Positions 54,571-63,588 of a DNA stretch of 64,000 nucleotides are shown here, in pieces (the first letter of the stretch is position 1; the number at the start of each line of letters is the position of its first letter). Position numbers and translations under genes: made by a program. A model generated the notes under the pieces. It saw only the letters and a list, made by a program, of their open reading frames with translations. It did no database searches and was not told where the DNA came from. Source of the DNA: Candidatus Eiseniibacteriota bacterium. GTDB taxonomy: Bacteria; Eisenbacteria; RBG-16-71-46; JACRLI01. The stretch is taken from the NCBI GenBank assembly GCA_025351485.1, contig JANXVU010000036.1, positions 1 through 64,000 of the forward strand, in the 5' to 3' direction.

Positions 54571-55608
54571 TCAGGCGGGGAGGCGCTCCCCGGAAAGCTC
54601 GATGGTCCGGCCCTCGGCGCTGGAACGGTAGCAGGCCTCCAGCGTGCGCACGGACGACCGGGCCTCTTCCCAGGCATCCCGGGAGTAATCCCCCTTTTCC
54701 ATGCGGCCCGCGAATTCCCGGAACATGGGCACGAACCACTCCGAGTGGGACGAATTGGCCGACATCCCGGACTCGAACTTCAACTCCTGTTCGGTGCCGC
54801 CCGAGACCAGCACGATCCGGTCGTCGGACACCCGGATTTCCCCGGTGGAGCCCACCAGGCGGCTGGTGATCTCGCGCACCGGCGAGGCCCAGGTGAAGCC
54901 CAGGCGCGCCACGGCGGCCGGGTATTCCAGGATCACGCTGGCGGTGTCCTCCACCGCGTAGGCCTCGGGGCGCAGCGACTGCATGCGCGCGGTGACCCGG
55001 ATCGGATCCCCCAGCACCGAGCGCAGCTGGTAGACCACGTGGGCGCCGTGGTCCATCATGATGCCGCCGCCCGCGCGAGCGGGATCGGTGCGCCACGAGG
55101 GGTCCCAGGCCGAGTTTCCAGGGTTGGCCTCTTTCCGCCACACGGTCCATTCCACGAAGCGAAGTTCGCCGATTGCCCCCGAGCGCACCGCCGCGACCAC
55201 CGCCTTCCAGGGCGGGGCGTGGTGGTACTGGTGGCCCACCATGAACACCAGCGGCTTGCCCTCCAGGACCACGGCCAGCTCGTCGGCCTCGGCGGAGGTG
55301 CGGCACAGCGGCTTTTCACAGAAGATGTGGGCGCCCCTGCGGGCCGCCTCGCGGATCATGGCGCCGTGGGTCGAGGGAGGAGTGCAGATGTCCACGAAGT
55401 CGGGTTTTTCGGCGGCCCACAGGGCGTCGGAGGAATTGTAGGTCCGGATTTCAGGCCAGGCCTGCCGGATCGCTTCCAGGTTCGACGGCGCCAGGTCGCA
55501 GCACGAGGTGATCGACATTCTTTCCCGCAGGGCGGGATCGGAGGCCAGGGCCTCCAGGTGTCCGCGGCGGGCGATGTTGCCGGCGCCGAACAGCGCTCCT
55601 TGAAGCAT
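54571..55608 (-). CDS. Gfo/Idh/MocA-family oxidoreductase, operon copy
   Basis: 345 residues from ATG 55608 with AGGAG 5 bases upstream. Rossmann motif GALFGAGNIARRG is near 4-16 and the family EKP with its catalytic Lys is near 98. It might oxidise a polyol or amino-polyol before the class III aminotransferase acts. It starts 8 bases after the nitrilase stop, so it is co-transcribed. Confidence 0.87.
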   Translation of the reverse strand: MLQGALFGAGNIARRGHLEALASDPALRERMSITSCCDLAPSNLEAIRQAWPEIRTYNSSDALWAAEKPDFVDICTPPSTHGAMIREAARRGAHIFCEKPLCRTSAEADELAVVLEGKPLVFMVGHQYHHAPPWKAVVAAVRSGAIGELRFVEWTVWRKEANPGNSAWDPSWRTDPARAGGGIMMDHGAHVVYQLRSVLGDPIRVTARMQSLRPEAYAVEDTASVILEYPAAVARLGFTWASPVREITSRLVGSTGEIRVSDDRIVLVSGGTEQELKFESGMSANSSHSEWFVPMFREFAGRMEKGDYSRDAWEEARSSVRTLEACYRSSAEGRTIELSGERLPA

Positions 55609-55616
55609 GGTTTCTC

Positions 55617-56636
55617 CTAGGCCCTCGGGGGCGCCGGGCCCGCACCGGCGGGCTGACCGGGCTGCAACGGCAACGGCGAGTCCAACATCTCCGCCTCCAC
55701 CTGGATGGGCGGGTTGGCGGTGCGCCGCACCATCAATTGGAAGATGTCCGGCCGGCTGTAGTGCCCGGCCACGTCCAGGCGCGATCTCACGTCCACGGCC
55801 AGCCTGGGGTCGATCTCCGCGTACAGGATCTCTTCCTTCTTGTTCAGCGGTCCCGCGATGAAATTGCCCAGCGGATCCACCACGGCGCTGTCGCCCACGT
55901 TGATCCACTCGTTCTTGTAGTCCTGCTTGAACTCGTAGCGGTCGGGGATGTCGTCCCGGCGCAACGCCATGCACGCGCCGATCACGTACATGCCGCCCTC
56001 GCGCGCCATGTGGCGCAGCGTGGACAGCCACGGCTCGCCGCGGTCCCAGGTGGCCGCCACATAGATCTGCACGCCCTGGGCGCACATCGCGTAGCGCGCC
56101 AGCGGCATGTAGTTCTCCCAGCAGGTCAGGCCGCCCAGGCGGCCGAAGGGGGTGTCGTAGACCTCCATGGTGCTGCCGTCGCCGCTGGCCCAGATGAGCC
56201 GCTCGCCCCCCGTGGGCACCAGCTTGCGGTGCCGACCCAGCACCTCGCCGTCGGGGCCCATGTACAGGAGCGTGTTGTAGATGCTGGCGCCGCTGCCCTC
56301 GGAGTTGATCTCGTTGATCCCCATCACCAGGTGCAGGCCTGCTGCTTTCGCGGCCTGGCCCAGGCGCCGGGTGGATTCATCCCCGATCCGCACCGATTGC
56401 CGCACCAGTTCTCCGTACAGGGCGTTGTGGACGGCCCGCTTGCCCGCGGGAATGGACCACACCCAGTCGGGATAACCGGGAAGGAAGGCCTCCGGAAACA
56501 CGACCAGCCTGGCGCCGGCGCGGCCGGCTTCGGCGATCAGCCCGCAAGCCTTCTCCACGGTGGCGTCGCGGTCCATGAACACCGGGCTGGCCTGCGCCAC
56601 GGCGATGCGGACGGTGGGGGAGTTGGATTCGCTCAT
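55617..56636 (-). CDS. Nitrilase-family C-N hydrolase
   Basis: 339 residues from ATG 56636. The Glu-Lys-Cys triad is present: Glu49 in FPEAFLPGYPDW, Lys138 in HRKLVPTGGERL, Cys172 in LTCWENYMPL. The CWENYMPL wording is that of true nitrilases and related cyanide hydratases, rather than the amidases. It turns a nitrile to a carboxylate or an amide to an acid, or joins them. It is first in the seven-gene minus-strand operon. A start 12 codons upstream (56672) is possible but less conserved. Confidence 0.88.
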   Translation of the reverse strand: MSESNSPTVRIAVAQASPVFMDRDATVEKACGLIAEAGRAGARLVVFPEAFLPGYPDWVWSIPAGKRAVHNALYGELVRQSVRIGDESTRRLGQAAKAAGLHLVMGINEINSEGSGASIYNTLLYMGPDGEVLGRHRKLVPTGGERLIWASGDGSTMEVYDTPFGRLGGLTCWENYMPLARYAMCAQGVQIYVAATWDRGEPWLSTLRHMAREGGMYVIGACMALRRDDIPDRYEFKQDYKNEWINVGDSAVVDPLGNFIAGPLNKKEEILYAEIDPRLAVDVRSRLDVAGHYSRPDIFQLMVRRTANPPIQVEAEMLDSPLPLQPGQPAGAGPAPPRA

Positions 56637-56767
56637 GGGCACAAAATACCACAGCGGGTCGGGATAGCGCACCTGTTCCGCCCCCCGTTCCGGCCCCTTG
56701 TACGCCGGGCGGCCGCGTGGCAGAATCCCTCCCTCGAACCCAACCCGTTCCTCCGATCGAGAGGCCT

Positions 56768-58858
56768 ATGCTCGCGCTTGCTGCCTTTTTGCCGTGGCTC
56801 CTCGCGGCGTCCGTGTCCAACCACTCCACGCCGGTCTTTGACGGCCGCTTCGCCCGGGACCTGGACCTGATCCTGAGTTCCGACTCCCTGGAAGGCCGCA
56901 AGACCGGCCAGCCGGGGGGGCGCCGCGCCGAGGAGTTCGCCGCCGCACGCTTTCGCGAGTGGGGACTTCGGCCGGGCGTCGGGGACACCAGTTACTTCCA
57001 AACCTACAAGTTCCTTTCCACCCAGGTCACCGGGACTCCCGAGCTGACCTTCACCGACTCCCCGGTGGGCGCGCTCAACTACGCGTACGGCAGCGACTAC
57101 GTGGTGTTGCTCTATTCGGGCTCGGGCTCGGCCACCGCCGAAGCCGTCTTCGTAGGTTACGGCATCAGCGCCGCCGACAAGGGCCACGAGGACTACGCCG
57201 GCGTGGACGTGACCGGCAAGGTAGTGATCGCGCTGCGGGGAGCCCCCAGGGACGGCAAAACCTGGGTGGACGAGCGAGCCATGGGCTACAAGGTGCGCAA
57301 CGCCCAGCGGCACGGCGCCAAGGGGGTCCTGATTTGCGAGAACGAGGCGCCCCTGCTGGGCACCATCCAGGAGCGGTTCTTCGAGGAGGACATGCCGGGA
57401 CTGTTCGTGTCCGCCCGGGTGGTGCGCGACCTGTTGATCGGGACCGGTAGATCGTTCGAGGAGCTCAAGACCGAGGCCGGCCAGGGCCGGAACGTCAGTT
57501 TCGGCACGGGTCACGCTGTAAAGCTCGCGGTGAGCAGCGAGGTGCTGCGGGAAGCGCGCGGCCGCAACGTGGTGGCCAGGATCCCGGGCACCGACGCATC
57601 GCTGAAGCGGGAGTGCGTGGTGGTCGGTGCGCACCTGGACCACCTGGGGCGCGACGCGGCCGGACACATCTACCCCGGCGCCGACGACAACGGCTCGGGG
57701 GCCTCCACGGTCCTGGCCATGGCGCGCGAGCTGGCGCGCTCGGGCTGGAAGCCGCGCCGCACCATCTACCTGACGCTGTTCACCTGCGAGGAGCAGGGGC
57801 TGCAGGGTTCCACCTGGTTCGCCGAACACCCGCCCGCCGAGAGCATCGCGGTGATGCTGAACATGGACATGGTCGGCGTGGGCTCCGTCGTGCCCAACAT
57901 GGGCGGCGTGGACCGCTACCCCGAGCTGGTGCGGCTGGCCCGAGCCCTGGTGCCGGACTCGGTGCGCAGCCGGGTGGAGATCGGCGGCAGCGGCCCCGAC
58001 TCGGACCACTGGCCCTTCTCGGAGCGCGGCATCCCGTCGCTGTTCACGCTTTCGGGCGGCTCGCACCCCAACTACCACCAGGTGGAGGACAAAGGCTGGC
58101 GCCTTCAGCCGGAGGTGCTGGACGCCGTCGGCAAGTTCGAGTTCCGGGTGCTGCAGGCGGTGGCCGACACCGCCGCGTTCCGCGTGGACCCGCACCGCAT
58201 GGCCCGGCTGGCAGCGCACATGGCCCGCCCGCTGGCCCGGGCGCGCTACGACGACCGGCGCCACGGGCTGCACGAGGCGGCTTCGCGCGGGGCGGGCGTC
58301 ATCCTGCTGCAGCTGCCGCCGGCCGAGCCGCTCCTTATGTCGGCGCGCGTCTCCAGGCTGGAAAAGGAATTCGCGGTGGACAGTTCGCTGTTCCGGCTGG
58401 CCCGTTCCGCTGCCGATCTGGACGAGCACGCGCAGCGGGGCAAGGTGAGCGTGATCCTGGAGGCGGAAGTGGGCGCATTCGATCTTCAAGACAGCCTGCT
58501 GATCCTGTTCCTGAAACAGCAGGGTGTGCGCGCGGTCCTGCCCGATGGCACGCCCAACGCCACGGAGGCCCACTTCATCGGCAACTCCGGGCTGCTGCTG
58601 GACCAGACGCTGCTGCGCTCGCCGCTCGCGTCGGATCACCCCTCGCTCTACTCGGGCCGGGTTCCGGCGGGCGCCGCGCGGGGATTCGAGTTCGACTCCC
58701 CGGCGGATGCGCGGAGCGAGTCGCCTCGCACCGGCTACCTGCTCGGAGAGGACCCGGTGAAGGTGGCGTCCAGGCTGCTTCAGAAGAAATGGACCCGGGA
58801 GTCGGTGATCAATTGGATGGGACTCAACTTCGCCAAGTTCTGGAAGGAAAACTCATGA
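56768..58858 (+). CDS. M28-family metallopeptidase with PA insert
   Basis: 696 residues from ATG 56768, with GAGAGG just before. An N-terminal signal or anchor, a PA domain (about 85-230), and an M28 aminopeptidase core: AHLDHLG, GADDNGSGAS, CEEQGLQGS, and the closing His in SHPNYHQVED. These supply the two-zinc site. The C-terminal 250 residues are an extra domain of unknown role. It overlaps the next gene by 4 bases. Confidence 0.88.
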   Translation: MLALAAFLPWLLAASVSNHSTPVFDGRFARDLDLILSSDSLEGRKTGQPGGRRAEEFAAARFREWGLRPGVGDTSYFQTYKFLSTQVTGTPELTFTDSPVGALNYAYGSDYVVLLYSGSGSATAEAVFVGYGISAADKGHEDYAGVDVTGKVVIALRGAPRDGKTWVDERAMGYKVRNAQRHGAKGVLICENEAPLLGTIQERFFEEDMPGLFVSARVVRDLLIGTGRSFEELKTEAGQGRNVSFGTGHAVKLAVSSEVLREARGRNVVARIPGTDASLKRECVVVGAHLDHLGRDAAGHIYPGADDNGSGASTVLAMARELARSGWKPRRTIYLTLFTCEEQGLQGSTWFAEHPPAESIAVMLNMDMVGVGSVVPNMGGVDRYPELVRLARALVPDSVRSRVEIGGSGPDSDHWPFSERGIPSLFTLSGGSHPNYHQVEDKGWRLQPEVLDAVGKFEFRVLQAVADTAAFRVDPHRMARLAAHMARPLARARYDDRRHGLHEAASRGAGVILLQLPPAEPLLMSARVSRLEKEFAVDSSLFRLARSAADLDEHAQRGKVSVILEAEVGAFDLQDSLLILFLKQQGVRAVLPDGTPNATEAHFIGNSGLLLDQTLLRSPLASDHPSLYSGRVPAGAARGFEFDSPADARSESPRTGYLLGEDPVKVASRLLQKKWTRESVINWMGLNFAKFWKENS

Positions 58859-59403
58859 GACCCCGCGCATGCGCCCTGGCGATCCTGCTGCTCGCGACTC
58901 TGTATTCGGCGGCATTTTCCCAAACCGCGGCGCCCGCGCCCGCGGCGGCCCCGGACACTTCGAAGGCCGCCCTCGCCACCGCCGACTCCATGCTCGACGG
59001 CCTTGCGGGAATGTGGGAGGGCCAGTTCAGCGGCGGGGGCCTCTACGGCGTGGACCGCCTGATCGCCACCTGGAAGTACGACCGGCGGATCTTGCAGCTC
59101 CAGAGCCGCGCCAGCACCGGGCCGCGCAAGGACTTTGAAGTGATCGCGTTCATCCGGCGCGACGGCGACCAGTACTTCATGATCTACGTGGACGCCAACG
59201 GCCAGTTGGCCCATCTGGACGGCAAGCTCCTGGGCCGGGTGCTGGAGTTCCAGGGCGAGAGCCCGTCCGGCCGGCTGCGCCTGCGATACGACTTTTCGAG
59301 GCCCAAGCGCCTGGCGCTCAGCCGTGAAGAGGCGGCGCCCGACGCCGACTGGCGAAAGATCTTCGATGTCATGTACGCGCGCGGCCGGGTGAAGCGGCCG
59401 TAG
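58855..59403 (+). CDS. Secreted small protein, DUF1579-like
   Basis: 182 residues from ATG 58855, overlapping the peptidase stop (ATGA). A signal peptide ends near FSQ-TA, followed by an Ala/Pro-rich linker. A beta-rich domain (about 45-170; MLDGLAGMWEGQF, then YDRRILQLQSRASTG) resembles the lipocalin-like DUF1579 group. It may bind a small molecule or measure one. It is coupled to the M28 enzyme. Confidence 0.6.
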   Translation: MRPRACALAILLLATLYSAAFSQTAAPAPAAAPDTSKAALATADSMLDGLAGMWEGQFSGGGLYGVDRLIATWKYDRRILQLQSRASTGPRKDFEVIAFIRRDGDQYFMIYVDANGQLAHLDGKLLGRVLEFQGESPSGRLRLRYDFSRPKRLALSREEAAPDADWRKIFDVMYARGRVKRP

Positions 59404-59458
59404 CGCGATCGAGCCGGGCACCGGCCCTGGTCCCGCAGAAACCTCAGAAAGGTCCCCC

Positions 59459-60049
59459 ATGGGAATCCGGATCACCCGCGTGTACACCAAGGCCGGAGAC
59501 GGCGGCCAGACATCCCTCGTGGGAGGCCAGCGCGTGGACAAGGACTCGCTGCGCATCGAGGCCTACGGCACCGTGGATGAGCTGAACTCGATCCTGGGGC
59601 TGGTGCGTGATGCCAACCGCATGCCCGGCGCTCCGGCCGTGGAGGCGGGGTCCATCGAGGGCATGCTGCAGCGCATCCAGAACGAGCTATTCAACCTGGG
59701 CAGCGACCTGGCGACTCGCCTCGCGGACCGGCACCCGCAGCAGCCGGTGATCGAGGAACGGCACGTCAAGCACCTGGAGGACGATCTGGACCGGATGAAC
59801 TCCGAGCTTCCCGAGCTCCGGAGCTTCGTGCTGCCGGGGGGGGGCTGGGTGAGCGCCTACTGCCACCAGGCGCGCACGGTGTGCCGGCGCGCGGAGCGGC
59901 TGGTGGTGAAGCTGGCGAAGGAAGAGGAGATCTCTGGGCACGACCTGCCCTACTTGAACCGCCTCAGCGACTATCTGTTCGTGCTCGGCCGGTGGGCCGC
60001 CAAGGCCTACGGGGAAGCCGAGTCGCTTTGGAAGCCGGAGACAACCTGA
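59459..60049 (+). CDS. pduO: PduO-type cob(I)alamin adenosyltransferase
   Basis: 196 residues. The family motif TKAGDGGQTSLVGGQRVDK (ATP site), the EAYGTVDELNSILGL block and the closing RAERLVVKLAKE/YLNRLSDYLFVLGR helix are intact. It transfers the adenosyl group from ATP to cob(I)alamin, making the coenzyme used by methylmalonyl-CoA mutase, which is encoded at the window's right end. It is read in the same direction as the preceding pair, 56 bases later. Confidence 0.95.
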   Translation: MGIRITRVYTKAGDGGQTSLVGGQRVDKDSLRIEAYGTVDELNSILGLVRDANRMPGAPAVEAGSIEGMLQRIQNELFNLGSDLATRLADRHPQQPVIEERHVKHLEDDLDRMNSELPELRSFVLPGGGWVSAYCHQARTVCRRAERLVVKLAKEEEISGHDLPYLNRLSDYLFVLGRWAAKAYGEAESLWKPETT

Positions 60050-60069
60050 GAGCCGAAAGAGGGGAAACC

Positions 60070-60534
60070 ATGCTCGAAGCCCCCCGCATTGTGGAGACCG
60101 AGGCCCAGGCGACCGCCGCGATCCACCTGGTCATTCCGCGCGCCGAAATGCAGAAGGTCTTCGGACCTGGAATCGGCGAGCTGATGGCGGCGATCGCCGC
60201 CCAGGGCCTCGCCGTCACCGGGCCGGTGATCAGCCGGCACCTGAGAAATCCGACGGACACTTTCGACTTTGAGATCTGCGTGCCGGTCTCTTCGGCCGTC
60301 ACGCCCGTGGGCCGGGTCCAGCCAGGACGCCTGCCCGCCACCACCGTGGCCCGCACGGTCTATCGTGGCCCGTACGAGGGCCTGGGCGCCGCGTGGGGCG
60401 AGTTCACGCGCTGGATCAAGGAGCAGGGTTACACGGAGGGTGCAGAGCTGTGGGAGTGCTACGTGGAAGGACCGCACTCCAGCCCCGATCCTTCCACCTG
60501 GCGAACGGAGTTCAACCGGCCGGTGACCCGCTAG
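60070..60534 (+). CDS. GyrI-like small-molecule-binding domain protein
   Basis: 154 residues from ATG 60070, GAAAGAGGGG upstream. The SRPBCC/GyrI-like effector-binding fold: TAAIHLVIPRAEMQKVFG, FEICVPVSS, TTVARTVYRGPYEGLGAAW and a closing ELWECYVEGPHSSPDPSTWRTE. It has no DNA-binding domain. It may bind a small cationic or aromatic compound. It runs 4 bases into the convergent ABC-transporter gene. Confidence 0.72.
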   Translation: MLEAPRIVETEAQATAAIHLVIPRAEMQKVFGPGIGELMAAIAAQGLAVTGPVISRHLRNPTDTFDFEICVPVSSAVTPVGRVQPGRLPATTVARTVYRGPYEGLGAAWGEFTRWIKEQGYTEGAELWECYVEGPHSSPDPSTWRTEFNRPVTR

Positions 60535-62348
60535 AAGCCAGGGGGTCCCGGCGCCGGCTCGTCGTCCTGCCGGAACTGTTCCTGGTAGAGCTTCGAGTAG
60601 AGCCCTCCGCGGGCGAGCAGCTCGGCGTGCTTGCCGTGCTCCACGATGCGGCCCTGGTCCATGACCAGGATCTGGTCGGCCTTGCGCACGGTGCTGAGCC
60701 GGTGGGCGATCACCAGGCTGGTGCGCCCTTCGAACAGCGGCTCCAGGGCGGCCTGGATGAGCGCCTCGGAACGCGAGTCCAGGGAGGACGTGGCTTCGTC
60801 CAGCACCAGCAGCCTCGGATTGCGCAGCACCACCCGCGCGATGGCCACGCGCTGCTTTTCCCCGCCCGAGAGCTTGTAGCCCCGCTCGCCCACCACCGTT
60901 TCGTAGCCCTCCGGCAGCGCCGCGATCACATCGTGGATCTGGGCCACGCGGCAGGCATCTTCGATCTCGGCGCGGGTCGCATGGGGCCGCGCATAGCGAA
61001 GGTTCTCCTCCACCGTGGCGTGGAAGAGCGTGGTCTCCTGCGTCACGGTCGAGGTGAGCGCCGCCACGTCCGCAAGGCGCAGATCCCGCAGGTCGATCCC
61101 ATCCAGCGTCACGCGCCCCTTCGCGGGGTCGTACAGCCGGCACGCCAGGTAGGTCATCGTGGTCTTGCCCGCGCCGCTCGGCCCCACCAGCGCCACCATC
61201 TCCCCGGGGCGCGCCTCGAACGACACATCTTGAAGAGTCCACGTGCCTTCGTTGTAGCCCATCCACACAGACTCGAACCGCAGCTCGCCCCGGGGCGAGG
61301 TGATGGCGGCCGGCTTCTCGGGGTCGCCGATTTCGAGCGGCAGGTCCAGGTATTCGAAGATGCGCCGAAAGAGCGAAGCGGCGCTCATGATGTCCACGTG
61401 CACGTTGACCAGCCCGGAAAAGGGTCCGTACAGCCTTCCCAGGTACGTCACGAACGCGAAGATCGTTCCAACCGTGATCCGCCCGGCGATGGCCTCGTGC
61501 CCGCCGAACAGGAAGATCAGCGCCGGCCCCACGCTGGCGAACATCATCAGGAACATCAGGAACCACCGGCCCAGCATGTTCTGCTTGATCTGCAGATCCC
61601 GCACCGCGCCGGCCCTTTCGCGGAACCGGCCGCGCTCGTACTCCTGCGCCCCGAAGAGCCGGGCCAGCAGGTAGCCGCTCACCGAGAGCGTCTCCTGCAC
61701 GTAAGACGTGAGTTCGGCCAGCCGTTCCTGGGTTTCTTTGGACAGCTTCTTGCGGATCTGGCCCACGCGCCGAGTCGGCAGGATGAACACCGGCAGCACG
61801 CCCACCGCGATCATCGAAAGGCGCCAGTCCATCCCGAAGATCACGATCAGGGTGCTCGTCACCATGAACACGTTGGTGGCGAGCGCGACCATGGTGCCGG
61901 TGACCACGCCCTGCACCCCGCCCACGTCGTTCTGGATGCGGGAGAGCACCTCGCCTGACTTGGTGTTGGTGAAAAAGCGCAGCGATTGGCGCAGCAACCG
62001 GTCGTACATGTCGTTGCGGATGGTGAACATCACGTTCTGGCCCATGACCGTGACCAGGTAGTTCTGCCCCACCCCGATAAGCCCGGAGAAGAGCGAGGCC
62101 CCGATCATCCCGGCCACCATCCAGTTGAGCCCCGCGAGGTCCTTGTGGGGGATGGCCTTGTCTATGATGTCGCGCATGAACAGGGCCGGCAGGAGACCCA
62201 GGATCGAAGTGCTGGCGATGCAGACCAGGATCAGCATGGAGGGCTTCCATGCGGGCAACAGGTAGCGGCCGATCCGGCGCGTATCGTCCATCCGGATCCT
62301 GGTGCCCGGCGTGGGCGGAGGTGAGGAACTCATCCAGTGCATGCTCAT
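60531..62348 (-). CDS. ABC exporter half-transporter (ATPase fused to six-helix membrane domain)
   Basis: About 605 residues. Six TM helices (30-330), then a full ATPase: Walker A GPSGAGKTT, signature LSGGEKQRVAIAR, Walker B LLVLDEATSS, and H-loop IAHRLSTVRKAD. It is the type I exporter layout; dimers would export lipids, drugs or peptides. The start is not settled: ATG 62348, 62342, 62333 and 62291 are all possible, none with a clear Shine-Dalgarno. Divergent from meaB. Confidence 0.88.
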   Translation of the reverse strand: MSMHWMSSSPPPTPGTRIRMDDTRRIGRYLLPAWKPSMLILVCIASTSILGLLPALFMRDIIDKAIPHKDLAGLNWMVAGMIGASLFSGLIGVGQNYLVTVMGQNVMFTIRNDMYDRLLRQSLRFFTNTKSGEVLSRIQNDVGGVQGVVTGTMVALATNVFMVTSTLIVIFGMDWRLSMIAVGVLPVFILPTRRVGQIRKKLSKETQERLAELTSYVQETLSVSGYLLARLFGAQEYERGRFRERAGAVRDLQIKQNMLGRWFLMFLMMFASVGPALIFLFGGHEAIAGRITVGTIFAFVTYLGRLYGPFSGLVNVHVDIMSAASLFRRIFEYLDLPLEIGDPEKPAAITSPRGELRFESVWMGYNEGTWTLQDVSFEARPGEMVALVGPSGAGKTTMTYLACRLYDPAKGRVTLDGIDLRDLRLADVAALTSTVTQETTLFHATVEENLRYARPHATRAEIEDACRVAQIHDVIAALPEGYETVVGERGYKLSGGEKQRVAIARVVLRNPRLLVLDEATSSLDSRSEALIQAALEPLFEGRTSLVIAHRLSTVRKADQILVMDQGRIVEHGKHAELLARGGLYSKLYQEQFRQDDEPAPGPPGF

Positions 62349-62470
62349 GGAGAGGGACTCTAGCACGGTGCCCATGAGTCGCCCGGCGGGAACGGGCCCG
62401 GGAAGAGGTTGGAGGTGGCAAGTTAGTGCGCTAAAATACGTTACGTCGAATATGGAGATGTCCACCCGCG

Positions 62471-62499
62471 TTGACGCCTCCCGAAATTCGTGCTAACCT
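62471..62499 (+). promoter_or_regulatory. Promoter for meaB and methylmalonyl-CoA mutase
   Basis: TTGACG (62471-62476) and TAACCT (62494-62499) with a 17-bp spacer lie in the gap after the ABC gene and face meaB. Predicted start near 62506, giving a leader of about 88 bases. Confidence 0.6.
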
Positions 62500-62593
62500 T
62501 CCTTTTTGCCGAAACTTACGCGCCAGCGTCGTTCGTGGCGATGGCGCGGGCTTTTGGTTGCCCGCCAAGGGCACGGCTTCTGCAGGGAGGAAC

Positions 62594-63553
62594 TTGGATC
62601 CGCTCGTCGAAAGGGTGCTCCAGGGCGAAAAGTCCGCCCTCGCCAGGGTGATCAGCCGGATCGAGAACCGTGAGCCCCAGGCGGTCGCGCTGCTGGACGA
62701 GTTGTTCCTGCACCAGAAGGCCGCCCCGCGGATCGGCGTGACCGGGCCCCCGGGCGCAGGCAAGAGCACCCTGGTGACCGGACTGATCCGGATCCTGCGC
62801 GAGCAGGGACACCGCGTGGGCGTGGTGGCCGTGGACCCCACCAGCCCCTTCAGCGGGGGCGCGGTGCTGGGAGACCGGGTGCGCATGAACGAAGTGGCGC
62901 TGGATCCCGGGGTGTTCATCCGGAGCATGGCCACCCGCGGCAGCCTGGGCGGGCTGGCTTCCACCTCGCGGGAGGTGTGCGAGGCGCTGGACGCCTTCGG
63001 CTCGGACCGGATCCTGCTGGAGACCGTGGGCGTGGGGCAGTCCGAGCTGGACGTGGCGCAGGCGGCCGACAGCACCGTGGTGGTGGTGGTGCCCGAATCT
63101 GGCGACTCGGTCCAGGCCCTGAAGGCCGGGCTGATGGAGATCGCCGACATTTTCGTCGTGAACAAGGCCGACCGCGAGGGCGCGGACCGGATGGTGCACG
63201 ACCTGGAGAGCGCGCTCTCCCTGAAGAACTGGAAGGACCGCTGGAAGCCGCCGGTCTTGAAAACGGTGGCCTCGCGCGGCGAGGGGATCCGGGAAGTGAA
63301 CGAAGCGCTGGAGCGGCACGCCGCCTGGCAGCTCGAGACCGGGCAGCTCTCGCACCGGAGGCGCGAGTCGGTGGGCGCCCGTATCCTGGAATTGACCCGC
63401 GAGGCGGTGACCCGCGCGGTGCTCGCGAAGGCCGGAAGGCCGGAGCTGGAAGCGCGCGTGGACGCCGTGCTCAAGGGAGTGGAAAGCCCGTACCGGGCGG
63501 CCGAGCGGTGGGCCGCCGAATTGCTGGACACCGCGAACGCGCCCAGCCCCTGA
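62594..63553 (+). CDS. meaB: MeaB-type G-protein chaperone of methylmalonyl-CoA mutase
   Basis: 319 residues from TTG 62594 (GGGAGG 3 bases before; spacing is short). The P-loop GPPGAGKST is at residues 51-59, then [19 protein letters not shown] and [11 protein letters not shown] for guanine recognition. It uses GTP to load and protect adenosylcobalamin in the mutase. The next gene, the mutase itself, begins 35 bases later with AAGGAG. The two form one unit. Confidence 0.95.
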   Translation: MDPLVERVLQGEKSALARVISRIENREPQAVALLDELFLHQKAAPRIGVTGPPGAGKSTLVTGLIRILREQGHRVGVVAVDPTSPFSGGAVLGDRVRMNEVALDPGVFIRSMATRGSLGGLASTSREVCEALDAFGSDRILLETVGVGQSELDVAQAADSTVVVVVPESGDSVQALKAGLMEIADIFVVNKADREGADRMVHDLESALSLKNWKDRWKPPVLKTVASRGEGIREVNEALERHAAWQLETGQLSHRRRESVGARILELTREAVTRAVLAKAGRPELEARVDAVLKGVESPYRAAERWAAELLDTANAPSP

Positions 63554-63588
63554 GAGCCGGTCCGGCCCAGGAACCCCAAGGAGAACCC

